From contig NZ_JAPPRC010000006.1 of the NCBI RefSeq assembly GCF_026672425.1, forward strand, positions 558,001 through 622,000: DNA of 64,000 nucleotides, given 5' to 3'. Position 1 is the first letter of the stretch; every line of letters starts with the position of its first letter. Positions 7,310-16,885 of this stretch are shown one piece after another. A model generated the notes under the pieces. The model made no database searches. It was not told the DNA's origin and saw nothing but the letters and a program-made list of their open reading frames with translations. This DNA is from Pannonibacter sp. SL95 (GTDB lineage Bacteria > Pseudomonadota > Alphaproteobacteria > Rhizobiales > Stappiaceae). The position numbers were made by a program, and so were the translations under genes.

Positions 7310-8404
7310 ATGTCCCCATCCAGCCCTTTTGCCGTGAACCTGCGGACACTCCTGCTTACCCTCACCGTCGGAGCGATCGGGGGAGGTGTCTTTGCGTTCG
7401 CCGGTCTACCGGCGGCGTGGCTGTCCGGGGCAATGATTGCAGTTGCGGCCGCAGTCCTGCTCGGAATGCCGAGCTTCGTTCCCAACCGTCTGCGCGATAC
7501 GCTCTTTGTGCTGCTGGGCGTTGCCATGGGAAGCGGCGTCACGCCGGACGTCGTCGAGCGCATCGGCGACTGGCCCATGTCGATGCTGGGACTGTGCGTC
7601 GTGGTCTGCAGCGTCATGGCCGCGACCTACTGGTTTCTGAGATCAGTCGCCGGCTGGTCGCGGGAGACCTGTTACTTCGCGTCGATCCCGGGCGCGCTGT
7701 CGTTTGTCATTGCGCTTGCCTCCGATCGTCAGGCCGATATCGCGCGCGTTGCTGCCTCGCAGACAATCCGCCTGTTTTTCCTCGTTGCGATCTTGCCCGG
7801 CATCATCGTCGGCGCCACGCCGCCGGATCAGCTGCCGGTGCTGGCCGCTCCGGTGCTGGCGCCGTTGCCGCAGTTTCTGATCGCAATGGTGCTGTGCATT
7901 GCCGGCAGTTTCCTTGCCGAACGGCTTCGGTTTCCCGGCGGCTGGCTGACGGGCGCGTTCTTTGTCAGTGCGGCCCTGAATGGCAGCGGGTTGATCAACA
8001 CCCACGTGCCAGAGCCTCTGATGATTCCCTGTTTCGTCGCTCTCGGTGCGATGATCGGGACCCGCTTTGCTGACACCACGCCCGCAATGCTGCTGCGGCT
8101 GCTTGCCGCATCGGTCGGCGCGTTCCTGGTCGGCTTTGCTGTGTCCGGGTTGGGTGCGCTGGCTGCAGCCTGGGCTCTCGGCTTGCCCTTCGGACAAGTG
8201 CTTCTTGCCTACGCCCCGGGCGGGCTTGAGGTGATGATGTTAATCGCCTTCCTCCTGGACCTCGATCCGGCCTATGTCGCGGCCCACCAGCTTGGCCGCT
8301 ACATCGCGCTTGTGCTGGTCCTCCCGCTCGTCACGCTCGCCGTCCTGGGGCGCGCAAAGCAGAATCGCCCAGCTTCGTCAGAAGAGCCGGACCGCCCGGC
8401 TTGA
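7310..8404 (+). CDS. AbrB-family integral membrane protein
   Basis: A 364-residue, very hydrophobic protein with roughly ten membrane segments and an internal twofold repeat. FAGLPAAWLSGAMIAVAAAVL in the first half is echoed by LRFPGGWLTGAFFVSAALN in the second. This is the layout of the Pfam AbrB family (PF05145), annotated historically as putative ammonia monooxygenase or AbrB regulator. It is unrelated to the Bacillus DNA-binding AbrB and is probably a transporter-like protein of unknown substrate. The ATG at 7310 starts directly at the first hydrophobic segment. It lies between hemN and ccoN. No micro-oxic role is established. Confidence 0.75.
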   Translation: MSPSSPFAVNLRTLLLTLTVGAIGGGVFAFAGLPAAWLSGAMIAVAAAVLLGMPSFVPNRLRDTLFVLLGVAMGSGVTPDVVERIGDWPMSMLGLCVVVCSVMAATYWFLRSVAGWSRETCYFASIPGALSFVIALASDRQADIARVAASQTIRLFFLVAILPGIIVGATPPDQLPVLAAPVLAPLPQFLIAMVLCIAGSFLAERLRFPGGWLTGAFFVSAALNGSGLINTHVPEPLMIPCFVALGAMIGTRFADTTPAMLLRLLAASVGAFLVGFAVSGLGALAAAWALGLPFGQVLLAYAPGGLEVMMLIAFLLDLDPAYVAAHQLGRYIALVLVLPLVTLAVLGRAKQNRPASSEEPDRPA

Positions 8405-8517
8405 GCAGATCAGAGCTGCTTCTGTCGCCTGGAAACGCGTCCTGGCACGCATTTGTCGTGGCGCCATCAGCCCGACCAGCCACCTTCTTCCGCATCTGCT
8501 GCGGCATGTCGCTGCGG

Positions 8518-8531
8518 TTGATTTGAATCAA
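8518..8531 (+). promoter_or_regulatory. Perfect FNR/FixK box upstream of ccoN
   Basis: TTGATTTGAATCAA is a perfect TTGAT-N4-ATCAA palindrome centred about 90 nt before the ccoN ATG. That is the expected distance for a class II activation site (-41.5) if transcription starts near 8566. FixK is the obvious candidate to bind it. Confidence 0.85.
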
Positions 8532-8614
8532 CGCAAACTGGACGCCCCCGTGCGCATGGTCTCGCTTGGGTCGCTGGCACTCTGCCGGCGACGGAAAAGA
8601 CTTGGGGCGCAAGA

Positions 8615-10270
8615 ATGGCACAACCAAAAGCCAAACTGATTACGCTCGAGGAGGGGGGCTTCGCGCTCTTTCTCGTGCTGCTCGCCTTCGCCTGCATCAT
8701 CGTGGCAGGGAAGACATACGACCAGGTGATGGCATTCCATACCGCCTTCGGCGCGCTCTGTGCGGCCGCTGGTGCGTTCATCATCTTCAAGAACTACTTC
8801 AACGATGGTGGCGAGCCGATCCCGCAAGAGATCGACGGAAAGCCCAATTACAACATGGGACCAGTCAAGTTCGGCTCGGTCGCGGCCATGTTCTGGGGCA
8901 TCGCTGGCTTTACGGTTGGCCTGATCATCGCGCTTCAGCTGGCCTTTCCGGCGCTGAACTTCGACCTGCCCTGGACCAACTTCGGTCGCCTGCGCCCGCT
9001 GCACACCTCCGCGGTGATCTTCGCCTTTGGCGGTAACGTGCTGCTGGCGACGTCCATGTACGTGGTGCAGCGGACAAGCCGGGCGCGCATGCCTGGTGAA
9101 ATCCTGCCGTGGTTCGTGATCCTTGGCTACAACGCCTTCATCGTCATCGCCGGCACGGGCTACCTGCTCGGCGCAACGCAGGGCAAGGAATACGCAGAGC
9201 CGGAATGGTACGCCGACCTGTGGCTGACCATCGTCTGGGTCGCTTATCTGATGCTGTTCCTCGGCACGCTCTGGAAGCGCAAGGAACCGCACATCTACGT
9301 TGCCAACTGGTTCTACCTGGCTTTCATCGTCACCATCGCGATGCTGCACCTGGTCAACAACGCCACCATTCCGGTGTCGGTGTTCGGAACCAAGTCCTAC
9401 ATCGCCTGGGCTGGCGTGCAGGACGCCATGGTGCAGTGGTGGTATGGTCATAACGCGGTGGGCTTCTTCCTGACCGCCGGCTTCCTGGCCATCATGTACT
9501 ACTTCGTGCCGAAGCGTGCCGAGCGGCCGGTCTACTCCTACCGTCTGTCGATCGTGCACTTCTGGGCTCTGATCTTCATCTACATCTGGGCAGGTCCTCA
9601 CCACCTCCACTACACGGCGCTGCCGCAGTGGGCCTCGACGCTGGGTGCGACCTTCTCGATCATCCTGTGGATGCCGTCCTGGGGTGGCATGATCAACGGT
9701 CTGATGACGCTCTCGGGTGCCTGGGACAAGCTGCGTACGGACCCGGTCCTGCGCATGATGGTGGTGTCCGTCGCCTTCTACGGCATGTCGACCTTCGAAG
9801 GTCCGCTCATGTCGCTGCGCGCGGTGAACTCCCTGTCGCACTACACGGACTGGACCATTGGCCACGTGCACTCGGGTGCTCTCGGCTGGGTGGGCTATAT
9901 CTCCTTCGGTGCGCTCTACTGCCTCATTCCGTGGCTGTGGAACAAGAAGAGCCTGTATTCGCTCAAGCTGGTGAACTGGCATTTCTGGCTCTCCACCATG
10001 GGCATCGTGCTCTACATCTGCGCCATGTGGGTGTCTGGCATCATGCAGGGCCTGATGTGGCGCGCCTACGACAAGATGGGCTTCCTTGAATACTCGTTCA
10101 TCGAAACCGTCGATGCGATGTTCCCCTTCTACGTCATCCGTGCCCTCGGTGGTGCCCTGTTCGTGATCGGTGCGCTCATCATGGCCTACAACCTCTGGAT
10201 GACCGTGCGTCATGGCGAAGCGGCTGTTGCCGAGCGTCAGGCGGGCGGTGCTCTGGCCCCGGCCGAATAA
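8615..10270 (+). CDS. ccoN: cbb3-type cytochrome c oxidase subunit I
   Basis: A 551-residue catalytic subunit of the high-affinity cbb3 oxidase, which reduces oxygen to water and pumps protons at very low oxygen. It has about a dozen membrane helices. Heme and copper ligands are visible in [15 protein letters not shown] (low-spin heme His), [20 protein letters not shown] (CuB His-Tyr region), [11 protein letters not shown] (CuB His pair) and [15 protein letters not shown] (high-spin and low-spin heme His). The first gene of ccoNOQP, it is preceded by a perfect FixK box. Length and composition are typical of alphaproteobacterial CcoN. Confidence 0.97.
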   Translation: MAQPKAKLITLEEGGFALFLVLLAFACIIVAGKTYDQVMAFHTAFGALCAAAGAFIIFKNYFNDGGEPIPQEIDGKPNYNMGPVKFGSVAAMFWGIAGFTVGLIIALQLAFPALNFDLPWTNFGRLRPLHTSAVIFAFGGNVLLATSMYVVQRTSRARMPGEILPWFVILGYNAFIVIAGTGYLLGATQGKEYAEPEWYADLWLTIVWVAYLMLFLGTLWKRKEPHIYVANWFYLAFIVTIAMLHLVNNATIPVSVFGTKSYIAWAGVQDAMVQWWYGHNAVGFFLTAGFLAIMYYFVPKRAERPVYSYRLSIVHFWALIFIYIWAGPHHLHYTALPQWASTLGATFSIILWMPSWGGMINGLMTLSGAWDKLRTDPVLRMMVVSVAFYGMSTFEGPLMSLRAVNSLSHYTDWTIGHVHSGALGWVGYISFGALYCLIPWLWNKKSLYSLKLVNWHFWLSTMGIVLYICAMWVSGIMQGLMWRAYDKMGFLEYSFIETVDAMFPFYVIRALGGALFVIGALIMAYNLWMTVRHGEAAVAERQAGGALAPAE

Positions 10271-10283
10271 GGGGAGGCGAGAC

Positions 10284-11018
10284 ATGTCTGCTTGGAACAA
10301 ACACGAAGTCTTCGAGAAGAACTCGCTGATCCTGCTGGTTGGCATCCTGCTCATGGTTGCCATCGGCGGTCTGGTCGAGATCGTCCCGCTCTTCTATCTG
10401 AAGAGCACCATCGAAAAGGTGGAGGGCATGCGTCCCTACACCCCGCTCGAACTGGCTGGCCGCAACGTCTACATCCGCGAAGGCTGCTATCTCTGCCATT
10501 CGCAGATGATCCGTCCGATGCGTGACGAGCTGGAACGTTATGGCCCGTACTCTCTGGCAGCGGAGTCCATGTACGACCATCCGTTCCAGTGGGGTTCGAA
10601 GCGCACCGGTCCCGACCTTGCCCGCGTCGGCGGCAAGTACTCGGACGACTGGCAGCGTGACCACCTGCGCGACCCGCGTTCGGTCGTGCCGGAATCGATC
10701 ATGCCCGGCTATCCCTTCCTGCTGGAAGCCAAGGCCGAGACACGCGGTATTGTCGATCATCTGAAGGCCAACGTGATCGTCGGCGTTCCTTACACGGACG
10801 CCATGGTCGAGAACGCAGCTGCCGACATGGCGGCCCAGGCCAACCCCGACAGCGACGGCGTCGATGCGTTCCTGGAACGCTACCCGAACGCCAATGTCCG
10901 CGACTTCGACGGCAATCCGAAGGAAGTCACGGAGATGGACGCGCTTGTCGCCTACCTGCAGATGCTCGGCACTCTGGTGGACTTCAAGATGTACGACAAC
11001 AAGGCCGACCTGCGCTGA
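10284..11018 (+). CDS. ccoO: cbb3-type cytochrome c oxidase subunit II (mono-heme)
   Basis: A 244-residue membrane-anchored c-type cytochrome that passes electrons from CcoP to CcoN. One N-terminal helix (about 15-38, [20 protein letters not shown]) is followed by a periplasmic domain. The single heme c motif is in [15 protein letters not shown], and the axial Met is in the SIMPGYPFL segment. It starts 13 nt after ccoN with GGGGAGG upstream. The ATG at 10284 is chosen because it gives the standard [13 protein letters not shown] start. Confidence 0.97.
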   Translation: MSAWNKHEVFEKNSLILLVGILLMVAIGGLVEIVPLFYLKSTIEKVEGMRPYTPLELAGRNVYIREGCYLCHSQMIRPMRDELERYGPYSLAAESMYDHPFQWGSKRTGPDLARVGGKYSDDWQRDHLRDPRSVVPESIMPGYPFLLEAKAETRGIVDHLKANVIVGVPYTDAMVENAAADMAAQANPDSDGVDAFLERYPNANVRDFDGNPKEVTEMDALVAYLQMLGTLVDFKMYDNKADLR

Positions 11019-11028
11019 GGAGACGACC

Positions 11029-11184
11029 ATGACCGAGACTTACACCTCGCTGGCCGGCTTCGCTCAGACCTGGGGACTGCTCTACTTCGTGCTCATGTTT
11101 GCACTGGTGGTTGCCTATGTGGCCTGGCCGAAGAACCGGAAACAGTTCGACGATGCCGCTCAAATCCCGTTTCGGGAGGACTGA
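11029..11184 (+). CDS. ccoQ: cbb3 oxidase small subunit CcoQ
   Basis: A 51-residue single-helix membrane protein (hydrophobic core about 15-33, followed by the typical AWPKNRKQFDDAA tail) that stabilises the cbb3 complex. It starts at an ATG with GGAGACG upstream, 10 nt after ccoO and 3 nt before ccoP. A longer in-frame reading upstream only overlaps ccoO. Confidence 0.93.
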   Translation: MTETYTSLAGFAQTWGLLYFVLMFALVVAYVAWPKNRKQFDDAAQIPFRED

Positions 11185-11187
11185 TCC

Positions 11188-12066
11188 ATGACCGACATTC
11201 ACAAGAGGGACGTCGACGCACTTTCGGGTGTGGAGACGACTGGCCACGAATGGGATGGCCTGAAGGAACTGAACAACCCCCTGCCGAAGTGGTGGCTCTA
11301 CGTCTTCTACGCCTGCATTGTCTGGGCAATCGGCTACTGGGTCGTCTATCCGTCCTGGCCGCTGCTTTCCAGCTACACCACGGGCGTGATGGGCAACAGC
11401 CAGCGCGCGGATGCCCTGGCAGCGCTTGAGGCAGGCAAGGCGGCGCGTGCCGAACTGGGCACCAAGCTGATCGACGCCTCGCTGGCGGACATCTCGTCCA
11501 CCCCGGCGCTGCTCGACTTCGCCATGGCCAACGGCCGCGCGGCATTCGGCGACAACTGCGCCGCATGCCACGGCTCGGGCGGCACCGGTGCGGCCGGCTA
11601 TCCGAACCTTCAGGACGATGGCTGGATCTGGGGTGGTACCCTGGATGACATCCATACGACGCTGAAGTACGGCATCCGCTCTGGCCATTCCGACGCCCGC
11701 ATCGCCGACATGCCGGCCTATGGCCGTGACGGTCTGCTGGAGAAGGACCAGATCACCCAGGTTGCGAATTTCGTGGCCTCGAAGACCGGTCTCGAAACCG
11801 AGGCAGGTGTCGATCTGGCCGCTGGCGAGACGATCTACCAGGAGAACTGCGCCGCCTGCCATGGCGAGGACCTCAAGGGTCTGCGCGAGATGGGCGGCCC
11901 CAACCTGATGGGTGCCAACTACCTCTATGGCAAGTCGCTCGCAGCCATCAAGGCGCAGATCAACAACCCGCGCATGGGCGTCATGCCCGCCTGGGAGGGC
12001 CGTCTTGACCCTGCCACGATCAAGTCCCTTGCCGTCTACGTCCACTCGTTCGGTGGCGGTGAGTAA
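11188..12066 (+). CDS. ccoP: cbb3-type cytochrome c oxidase subunit III (di-heme)
   Basis: A 292-residue membrane-anchored di-heme cytochrome c that receives electrons from the bc1 complex or soluble cytochrome c. The N-terminal LNNPLPKWWLYVFYACI leads into one membrane helix. Two heme c motifs are visible, CAACHGSGG (about 128) and CAACHGEDL (about 224), with axial Met candidates in ADMPAYG and GVMPAWEG. It starts 3 nt after ccoQ and closes the ccoNOQP operon. Confidence 0.97.
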   Translation: MTDIHKRDVDALSGVETTGHEWDGLKELNNPLPKWWLYVFYACIVWAIGYWVVYPSWPLLSSYTTGVMGNSQRADALAALEAGKAARAELGTKLIDASLADISSTPALLDFAMANGRAAFGDNCAACHGSGGTGAAGYPNLQDDGWIWGGTLDDIHTTLKYGIRSGHSDARIADMPAYGRDGLLEKDQITQVANFVASKTGLETEAGVDLAAGETIYQENCAACHGEDLKGLREMGGPNLMGANYLYGKSLAAIKAQINNPRMGVMPAWEGRLDPATIKSLAVYVHSFGGGE

Positions 12067-12099
12067 GGGGCTGTCTGTCACCTGACACGGTGTCGCAGG

Positions 12100-12113
12100 T
12101 TGATCGGTCGCAA
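12100..12113 (+). promoter_or_regulatory. FixK-type box upstream of ccoG
   Basis: TTGATCGGTCGCAA fits the relaxed FixK2-type pattern TTG(A/C)-N6-(T/G)CAA. It lies between ccoP and ccoG, 34 nt after the ccoP stop and 124 nt before the ccoG start, suggesting a separate promoter for ccoGHIS. Confidence 0.45.
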
Positions 12114-12159
12114 GGCCAGACCAGCAGCACCGCACTAGGGTGGCAGCAAGCAGCAAGAG

Positions 12160-12184
12160 CCGGGTCGGCCTGCCGCCGACCCGG
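12160..12184 (+). terminator. Strong hairpin between ccoNOQP and ccoG
   Basis: Perfect 10-bp stem CCGGGTCGGC/GCCGACCCGG with a 5-nt loop and no T tract, 94 nt after the ccoP stop. It is probably a 3' mRNA-protecting or attenuating structure that lets ccoNOQP message exceed ccoGHIS message. Confidence 0.5.
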
Positions 12185-12236
12185 GAACCCTCCCGGGATC
12201 CGTTGGGGCCGGATCCGGACAGGAAAGGACGGAACG

Positions 12237-13694
12237 ATGCGTGTAGAGCCAGACGCCGCACTGGGCGGCAACGAGCCAGAAGAGTGGTTTGCCTCCGCGA
12301 AGAAGATCTACCCCATGGCAACACATGGGACCTTCCGGCGGATCAAGTGGGCGCTCCTCTTCATCACGCTTGGAATCTACTACTTCCTCCCGTTCATCCG
12401 CTGGGACCGCGGTCCGAACGCGCCGGATCAGGCCGTGCTGGTCGATCTCGAAGGCCGGCGGGCCTACTTCTTCTTCATCGAAATCTGGCCGCAGGAAGTC
12501 TATTACCTGACGGGCCTGCTGATTGTTGCCGCGCTGGCGCTGTTCCTCATGAACGCCATCGCCGGCCGCATCTGGTGCGGCTACCTGTGCCCGCAGACTG
12601 TCTGGACCGATCTCTTTATGTGGGTCGAGCGCCAGATTGAAGGGGACCGGCGCGACCGGATCGCACTCGACAAGGCTCCGATGACCTTCTCGAAGTTTGC
12701 CAAGCGGGTCGCAAAGCATACGTCCTGGCTGATGATCGCCTGGTGGACGGGCGGCGCCTGGGTGCTCTACTTCTCCGATGCACCGACCCTGGTGTATGAA
12801 CTGGCCACGTTCCAGGCCCCCTGGTCAGCCTATCTCTGGATCGCGATCCTGACCGCGACCACCTATCTCCTCGCTGGCTTCATGCGCGAGCAGGTCTGCA
12901 TCTACATGTGCCCCTGGCCGCGCATCCAGGCAGCCCTAACCGACGAAAAGGCGCTGAACGTCACCTATCGCTGGGATCGCGGCGAACCGCGCGGCCCGCT
13001 GAAGCGCAACAAGGAACTGGCCGAGCAGGGGCTTCCCGCTGGCGATTGCATCGACTGCGGCCAGTGCTTCCATGTCTGCCCGACGGGTGTCGACATTCGC
13101 GGCGGCCTGCAGCTTGACTGCATCCAGTGCGGCCTGTGCATCGACGCCTGCGACAATGTCATGACCAAGGTCGGCAAGCCGACCGGCCTCATCGGCTATG
13201 ACACCGACGAGAACATCCAGCGCCGGCTGGATGGCAAGGATCCGATCTACGAGATCGTCCGCCCGCGCACGGTGATCTACGCAGTTGTCATTGCCCTGAC
13301 TGGCGCAATCATGCTGTACGCCCTCTTGACCCGCGACTTCGCCGGCATCAGCGCGCTGCATGATCGAAACCCGATCTTTGTCGCCCAGAATGATGGCAGC
13401 ATCCGCAACGGCTTCACCGTTCGCCTGATGAACAAGCGGACGCATGAGCGCAGCTTCCTGCTCAACGTCGAGGGCATGCCGGCCGGATCCCGCATCGAGG
13501 CCGTCGGGATCGAGCACTACTTCGAAGGACGCCCGTACGTGGTCGTCGGTCCAGACCAAACCCGCGAAATCCGGGTGCTTGTCTCTTCGCCGGCCGGTGC
13601 AAAGCTTGATCCATCCACGCCGATCACTTTCCGACTGACCGATACGGTCATGGGTGAGGTGGTCACGACCAAAGACTTCTTCAAAGCACCCTGA
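12237..13694 (+). CDS. ccoG: cbb3 oxidase assembly polyferredoxin CcoG (FixG)
   Basis: A 485-residue membrane protein with about five membrane helices and a central cytoplasmic ferredoxin domain. It is needed for copper delivery during cbb3 maturation, where it is proposed to reduce Cu(II). The motifs GRIWCGYLCPQTVWTD and QVCIYMCPWPRIQ are typical. Two 4Fe-4S motifs follow: CIDCGQCFHVCPTG and CIQCGLCIDACD. The C-terminal periplasmic Ig-like domain is intact. The ATG at 12237 has an AGGAAAGGA site; an upstream in-frame start at 12090 would run through the hairpin and is rejected. Confidence 0.95.
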   Translation: MRVEPDAALGGNEPEEWFASAKKIYPMATHGTFRRIKWALLFITLGIYYFLPFIRWDRGPNAPDQAVLVDLEGRRAYFFFIEIWPQEVYYLTGLLIVAALALFLMNAIAGRIWCGYLCPQTVWTDLFMWVERQIEGDRRDRIALDKAPMTFSKFAKRVAKHTSWLMIAWWTGGAWVLYFSDAPTLVYELATFQAPWSAYLWIAILTATTYLLAGFMREQVCIYMCPWPRIQAALTDEKALNVTYRWDRGEPRGPLKRNKELAEQGLPAGDCIDCGQCFHVCPTGVDIRGGLQLDCIQCGLCIDACDNVMTKVGKPTGLIGYDTDENIQRRLDGKDPIYEIVRPRTVIYAVVIALTGAIMLYALLTRDFAGISALHDRNPIFVAQNDGSIRNGFTVRLMNKRTHERSFLLNVEGMPAGSRIEAVGIEHYFEGRPYVVVGPDQTREIRVLVSSPAGAKLDPSTPITFRLTDTVMGEVVTTKDFFKAP

Positions 13695-13706
13695 AGGGAG
13701 GGAGCA

Positions 13707-14249
13707 ATGACGATCAACAGCAACGCAGGCACACTCAGGCCCGCCGCCGGACCAACGAAGGACGTAAAGCCGTTCACTGGCCGCACGGTGCTTTACTGGG
13801 TTCTCGGCTTCTTCGGCGTCATCTTCGCCGCCAACGCCGCCTTCCTCTACTTCGCCTTCGGGTCCTTCCCGGGAACTGTCGTTGACAGTTCCTACAAGGC
13901 CGGTCTGGCTTTCAACGGGGAAGTGGCGGCAGCCAAGGCACAGGCAGATCGCGGCTGGCAGGTCGGGGCCCATCTCGACCGCAGCAGCGGTGGGGCTGCC
14001 CGCATTACCGTGAGCGCCCGCGATGCCGCGGGCGTGCCGGTCGCGGGCCTTGTCTTCACCGCAAGGCTGTCGCACCCGACCGCCGCTGGTCTGGACCAGA
14101 CGGTTGCGCTCGCTCCGCTGGAGGACGGCCGCTACACCGGTGTGACCGGCCAGCCGCTCGCGCCGGGCAACTGGAACATGGTCATCGAGGCGGAGGGTGC
14201 GGAAGGGCGCATGTTCCGCTCGGAGAACCGCGTCTTCCTCAAGGACTGA
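13707..14249 (+). CDS. fixH: cbb3 assembly protein FixH (CcoH)
   Basis: A 180-residue protein with one N-terminal membrane helix (about 27-50, VLYWVLGFFGVIFAANAAF) and a periplasmic beta-rich domain. FixH/CcoH family members are required for stable cbb3 assembly. SSYKAGLAFN and GWQVGAHLDR are recognisable family segments. It starts 12 nt after ccoG and precedes the copper ATPase gene. Confidence 0.92.
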   Translation: MTINSNAGTLRPAAGPTKDVKPFTGRTVLYWVLGFFGVIFAANAAFLYFAFGSFPGTVVDSSYKAGLAFNGEVAAAKAQADRGWQVGAHLDRSSGGAARITVSARDAAGVPVAGLVFTARLSHPTAAGLDQTVALAPLEDGRYTGVTGQPLAPGNWNMVIEAEGAEGRMFRSENRVFLKD

Positions 14250-14296
14250 CGCGTCGATCCGCGACTGAACGCAACTTGCACGGCACGAGGACGGCT

Positions 14297-16507
14297 ATGA
14301 CGGTGCATATGCGAGACTGGGATGCCTTTGTCACGCCAGCGGCGGACGGTGGCGTCCACATGGACCTGGCGGTGGAGGGCATCACCTGCGCCGCCTGCAT
14401 GGGGGAGATCGAGCGCGGTCTGGCCCAGCTGCCTGGTGTCACAAGGGCCCGCCTCAACCTCACCAGCCATCGGCTGGCCGTGGACTGGGACGCCGAACAG
14501 ACGCCGGCCGATCTCATCGTCTCCACGCTTGACCACATGGGCTATCGCGCCCATCCGTTCGATCCGGCCGCCCAGAAGGCGCGCGAGGATCGCACGGGGC
14601 GCGAGTTGCTGCGGGCCATCGGCGTTGCCGGCTTTGCCTCCATGAACATCATGCTGATGTCCGTGTCTGTGTGGTCCGGCAATGTCACGGATATCACGGA
14701 TGAAACGCGCGACCTGTTCCATTGGGTCTCGGCGCTGATCGCCTTGCCGGCGGTCGCCTACGCCATCCGCCCGTTCCTGCGCAGCGCGCTTGCCGCCATT
14801 CGTGGGCGCCGTCTCAACATGGATGTGCCGATCTGCATCGGCGTGTCGCTGGCTGTCGGCCTTTCCGTCATCCAGACCTTGCAGAGCCAGCATCATGCCT
14901 ATTTTGAATCGGCGACGATGCTGCTCTTCTTCCTGCTGGTCGGGCGCTATCTCGATCACAACATGCGCGGACGCACCAGATCGCTCGCCGAAAACATCGC
15001 GGCGCTGAAAGCGGAAGTCGCCGCACGCATCGCCCCCGATGGCACCGTGCGGGAAGTTCCGCTGTCCAAGATCGAACCGGGTGACCGGGTGCTGGTGACC
15101 GCCGGCGAGCGCATTCCCGTCGATGGCGTCATCGATATTGGCCAGTCTGAAGTCGACCAGAGCCTGGTGACCGGCGAAACCGCGCTTGCACCGGTCGGGC
15201 CGGGCACGCGGGTCTATGCTGGCACGCTCAATGCCGACGGCGTGCTGGAAATCCGCGTTTCGGCGGCTTCTGGCGCAACCCTGCTGGACGAGGTCAATCG
15301 CCTTCTGGAGGCAGCCGGACAGGCAAAGTCGCGGTATGTGGTCCTCGCCGACCGTGCGGCCTCGATGTATTCGCCCATCGTCCATGCAGCTGCGCTGACA
15401 ACTTTCCTTGGCTGGACGCTCTACGGCCTTGGCTGGCAGCCATCCCTGATCATCGCCATCTCGGTGCTGATCATCACGTGCCCCTGCGCACTCGGGCTTG
15501 CCATTCCGGCCGTGCAGGTCGTGGCCTCGGGGCTGCTGTTCCGCGCGGGCGTGTTGATCCATTCCGGTGATGCCATCGAGCGGCTTGCTGCCGCCGACAC
15601 GATCGTCTTCGACAAGACCGGCACCCTGACCCTGGCGCAGCCGGAGCTGTTGGTCTCGGTCGCGGCGCAGGATGAGGAGATGACGCTGGCCGGGCGTCTG
15701 GCGCTGTCCAGCCGGCATCCACTTGCCCTGGCACTGGCACGCGGAACGGGCGCAACCCATCCGCTGAATGGCGTCAGCGAAACAACGGGCTCTGGCGTTG
15801 AGGCTGCCCACGAGGGGCAGTTGATCCGGCTCGGCAGTCCGGCGTTCTGCGGCGTACCGGACCATCAGGTTGCGGACATGCTTGCCCGCCATGGCGATGC
15901 CTCGCTTCTGGCAGTTCGCTGCGGCTCCGGTGAACCGCGCCTGATCCCGATGCGGCAGAGCCTGCGCCCCGATGCAAGGGAGGTGATCGGGCTGCTTCAG
16001 TCGCGTGGCTACCGGATCGAGATCCTGTCGGGTGACCGTTCCGGTGCCGTCGAGGCCGCAGCTGATGCCCTGGGCGTGGCATCCTGGCGCGCTGGAATGA
16101 CACCCGCCGACAAGATCGCGCGCCTCGAGCAGTTGAAGGCCGAAGGGGCGACGGTTCTGATGGTGGGCGACGGCCTGAATGATGCGCCGGCTCTTGCAGG
16201 GGCACATGTCTCGCTGTCTCCGGTGACAGCGGTCCATCTCAGTCAGGCAGCAGCTGACGCCGTGTTCCTGGGCGACGCCTTGGCACCTGTCGCAGATGCC
16301 CTGCTCATTTCGCGCCGGGCCAAGGCTGTAATGATGCAGAACCTCTGGATCTCGGTGATCTACAACCTGATTGCCGTGCCCATTGCCGTGGCTGGTTTCG
16401 TCACGCCGCTGGTCGCAGCTGCTGCAATGTCAGGGTCGTCGCTGATTGTCACCGCCAACGCCCTGCGCCTGCGTCTGTTGCGCAGTGGGGCAAGGGTTTC
16501 CGGGTAA
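14297..16507 (+). CDS. fixI: Copper-exporting P-type ATPase FixI (CcoI/CtpA type)
   Basis: A 736-residue P1B ATPase that moves copper across the membrane for insertion into the cbb3 CuB site. An N-terminal heavy-metal domain has GITCAACMGEIE (Cys about 31 and 34). The membrane metal site is CPC at about 395-397 (ITCPCALGLAIP). The phosphorylation motif DKTGTLT has Asp 439, SSRHPLALA is the nucleotide-domain HP motif, and MVGDGLNDAPAL is the hinge. The ATG at 14297 is preferred to a TTG at 14276 because it has a nearby GAGGA. It lies 47 nt after fixH. Confidence 0.95.
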   Translation: MTVHMRDWDAFVTPAADGGVHMDLAVEGITCAACMGEIERGLAQLPGVTRARLNLTSHRLAVDWDAEQTPADLIVSTLDHMGYRAHPFDPAAQKAREDRTGRELLRAIGVAGFASMNIMLMSVSVWSGNVTDITDETRDLFHWVSALIALPAVAYAIRPFLRSALAAIRGRRLNMDVPICIGVSLAVGLSVIQTLQSQHHAYFESATMLLFFLLVGRYLDHNMRGRTRSLAENIAALKAEVAARIAPDGTVREVPLSKIEPGDRVLVTAGERIPVDGVIDIGQSEVDQSLVTGETALAPVGPGTRVYAGTLNADGVLEIRVSAASGATLLDEVNRLLEAAGQAKSRYVVLADRAASMYSPIVHAAALTTFLGWTLYGLGWQPSLIIAISVLIITCPCALGLAIPAVQVVASGLLFRAGVLIHSGDAIERLAAADTIVFDKTGTLTLAQPELLVSVAAQDEEMTLAGRLALSSRHPLALALARGTGATHPLNGVSETTGSGVEAAHEGQLIRLGSPAFCGVPDHQVADMLARHGDASLLAVRCGSGEPRLIPMRQSLRPDAREVIGLLQSRGYRIEILSGDRSGAVEAAADALGVASWRAGMTPADKIARLEQLKAEGATVLMVGDGLNDAPALAGAHVSLSPVTAVHLSQAAADAVFLGDALAPVADALLISRRAKAVMMQNLWISVIYNLIAVPIAVAGFVTPLVAAAAMSGSSLIVTANALRLRLLRSGARVSG

Positions 16508-16635
16508 AACGCGGCGGCGGCAAGCCTCAGGCAAGCCCTGCCGCCAACGATCCCCTTGCACCGCGCAACGGGGACGCGCGATGATGGGTATGCGACAGGC
16601 TGAACCAGTCTGTTCGGCATCCGGGAGAGTGAATT

Positions 16636-16815
16636 GTGGAAGTGCTGCTTTATCTCATTCCCGTCGCCGTCGGACTTGGCGCTCTGGGATTGTTCGGATT
16701 TCTATGGTCTTTGAAATCCGGTCAGTACGATGATCTCGAAGGCGCGAAATGGCGCGTTCTGGCCGATGACGATCTGCCGGAAAGTCAGAGGCCTGACGGG
16801 GGGCAGAAGAACTGA
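16636..16815 (+). CDS. fixS: cbb3 oxidase maturation protein CcoS (FixS)
   Basis: A 59-residue small membrane protein that starts at a GTG and is easily missed. The translation begins VEVLLYLIPVAVGLGALG, a single membrane helix. It continues with FGFLWSLKSGQYDDLEGAKW and VLADDD, the conserved CcoS signature of a helix, then SGQ-(F/Y)-DDLEG, then an acidic end. It completes the ccoGHIS set. The 128-nt gap after fixI holds two GC-rich hairpins, unusual because fixI and fixS usually abut. A GGGAGAG ribosome site lies upstream. Confidence 0.93.
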   Translation: MEVLLYLIPVAVGLGALGLFGFLWSLKSGQYDDLEGAKWRVLADDDLPESQRPDGGQKN

Positions 16816-16885
16816 TCGAGATGTATCGGGTACGAATGCAAGGGTGTCATGGCCGCCGTGCGGACAGCGGCGGTGTTCAGGGCAG

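Noticed and set aside
14132-16237. A 701-codon open frame on the minus strand opposite fixI
   Set aside because: It is antisense to a full-length P-type ATPase with every expected motif, and its composition is that of a GC-driven shadow frame.
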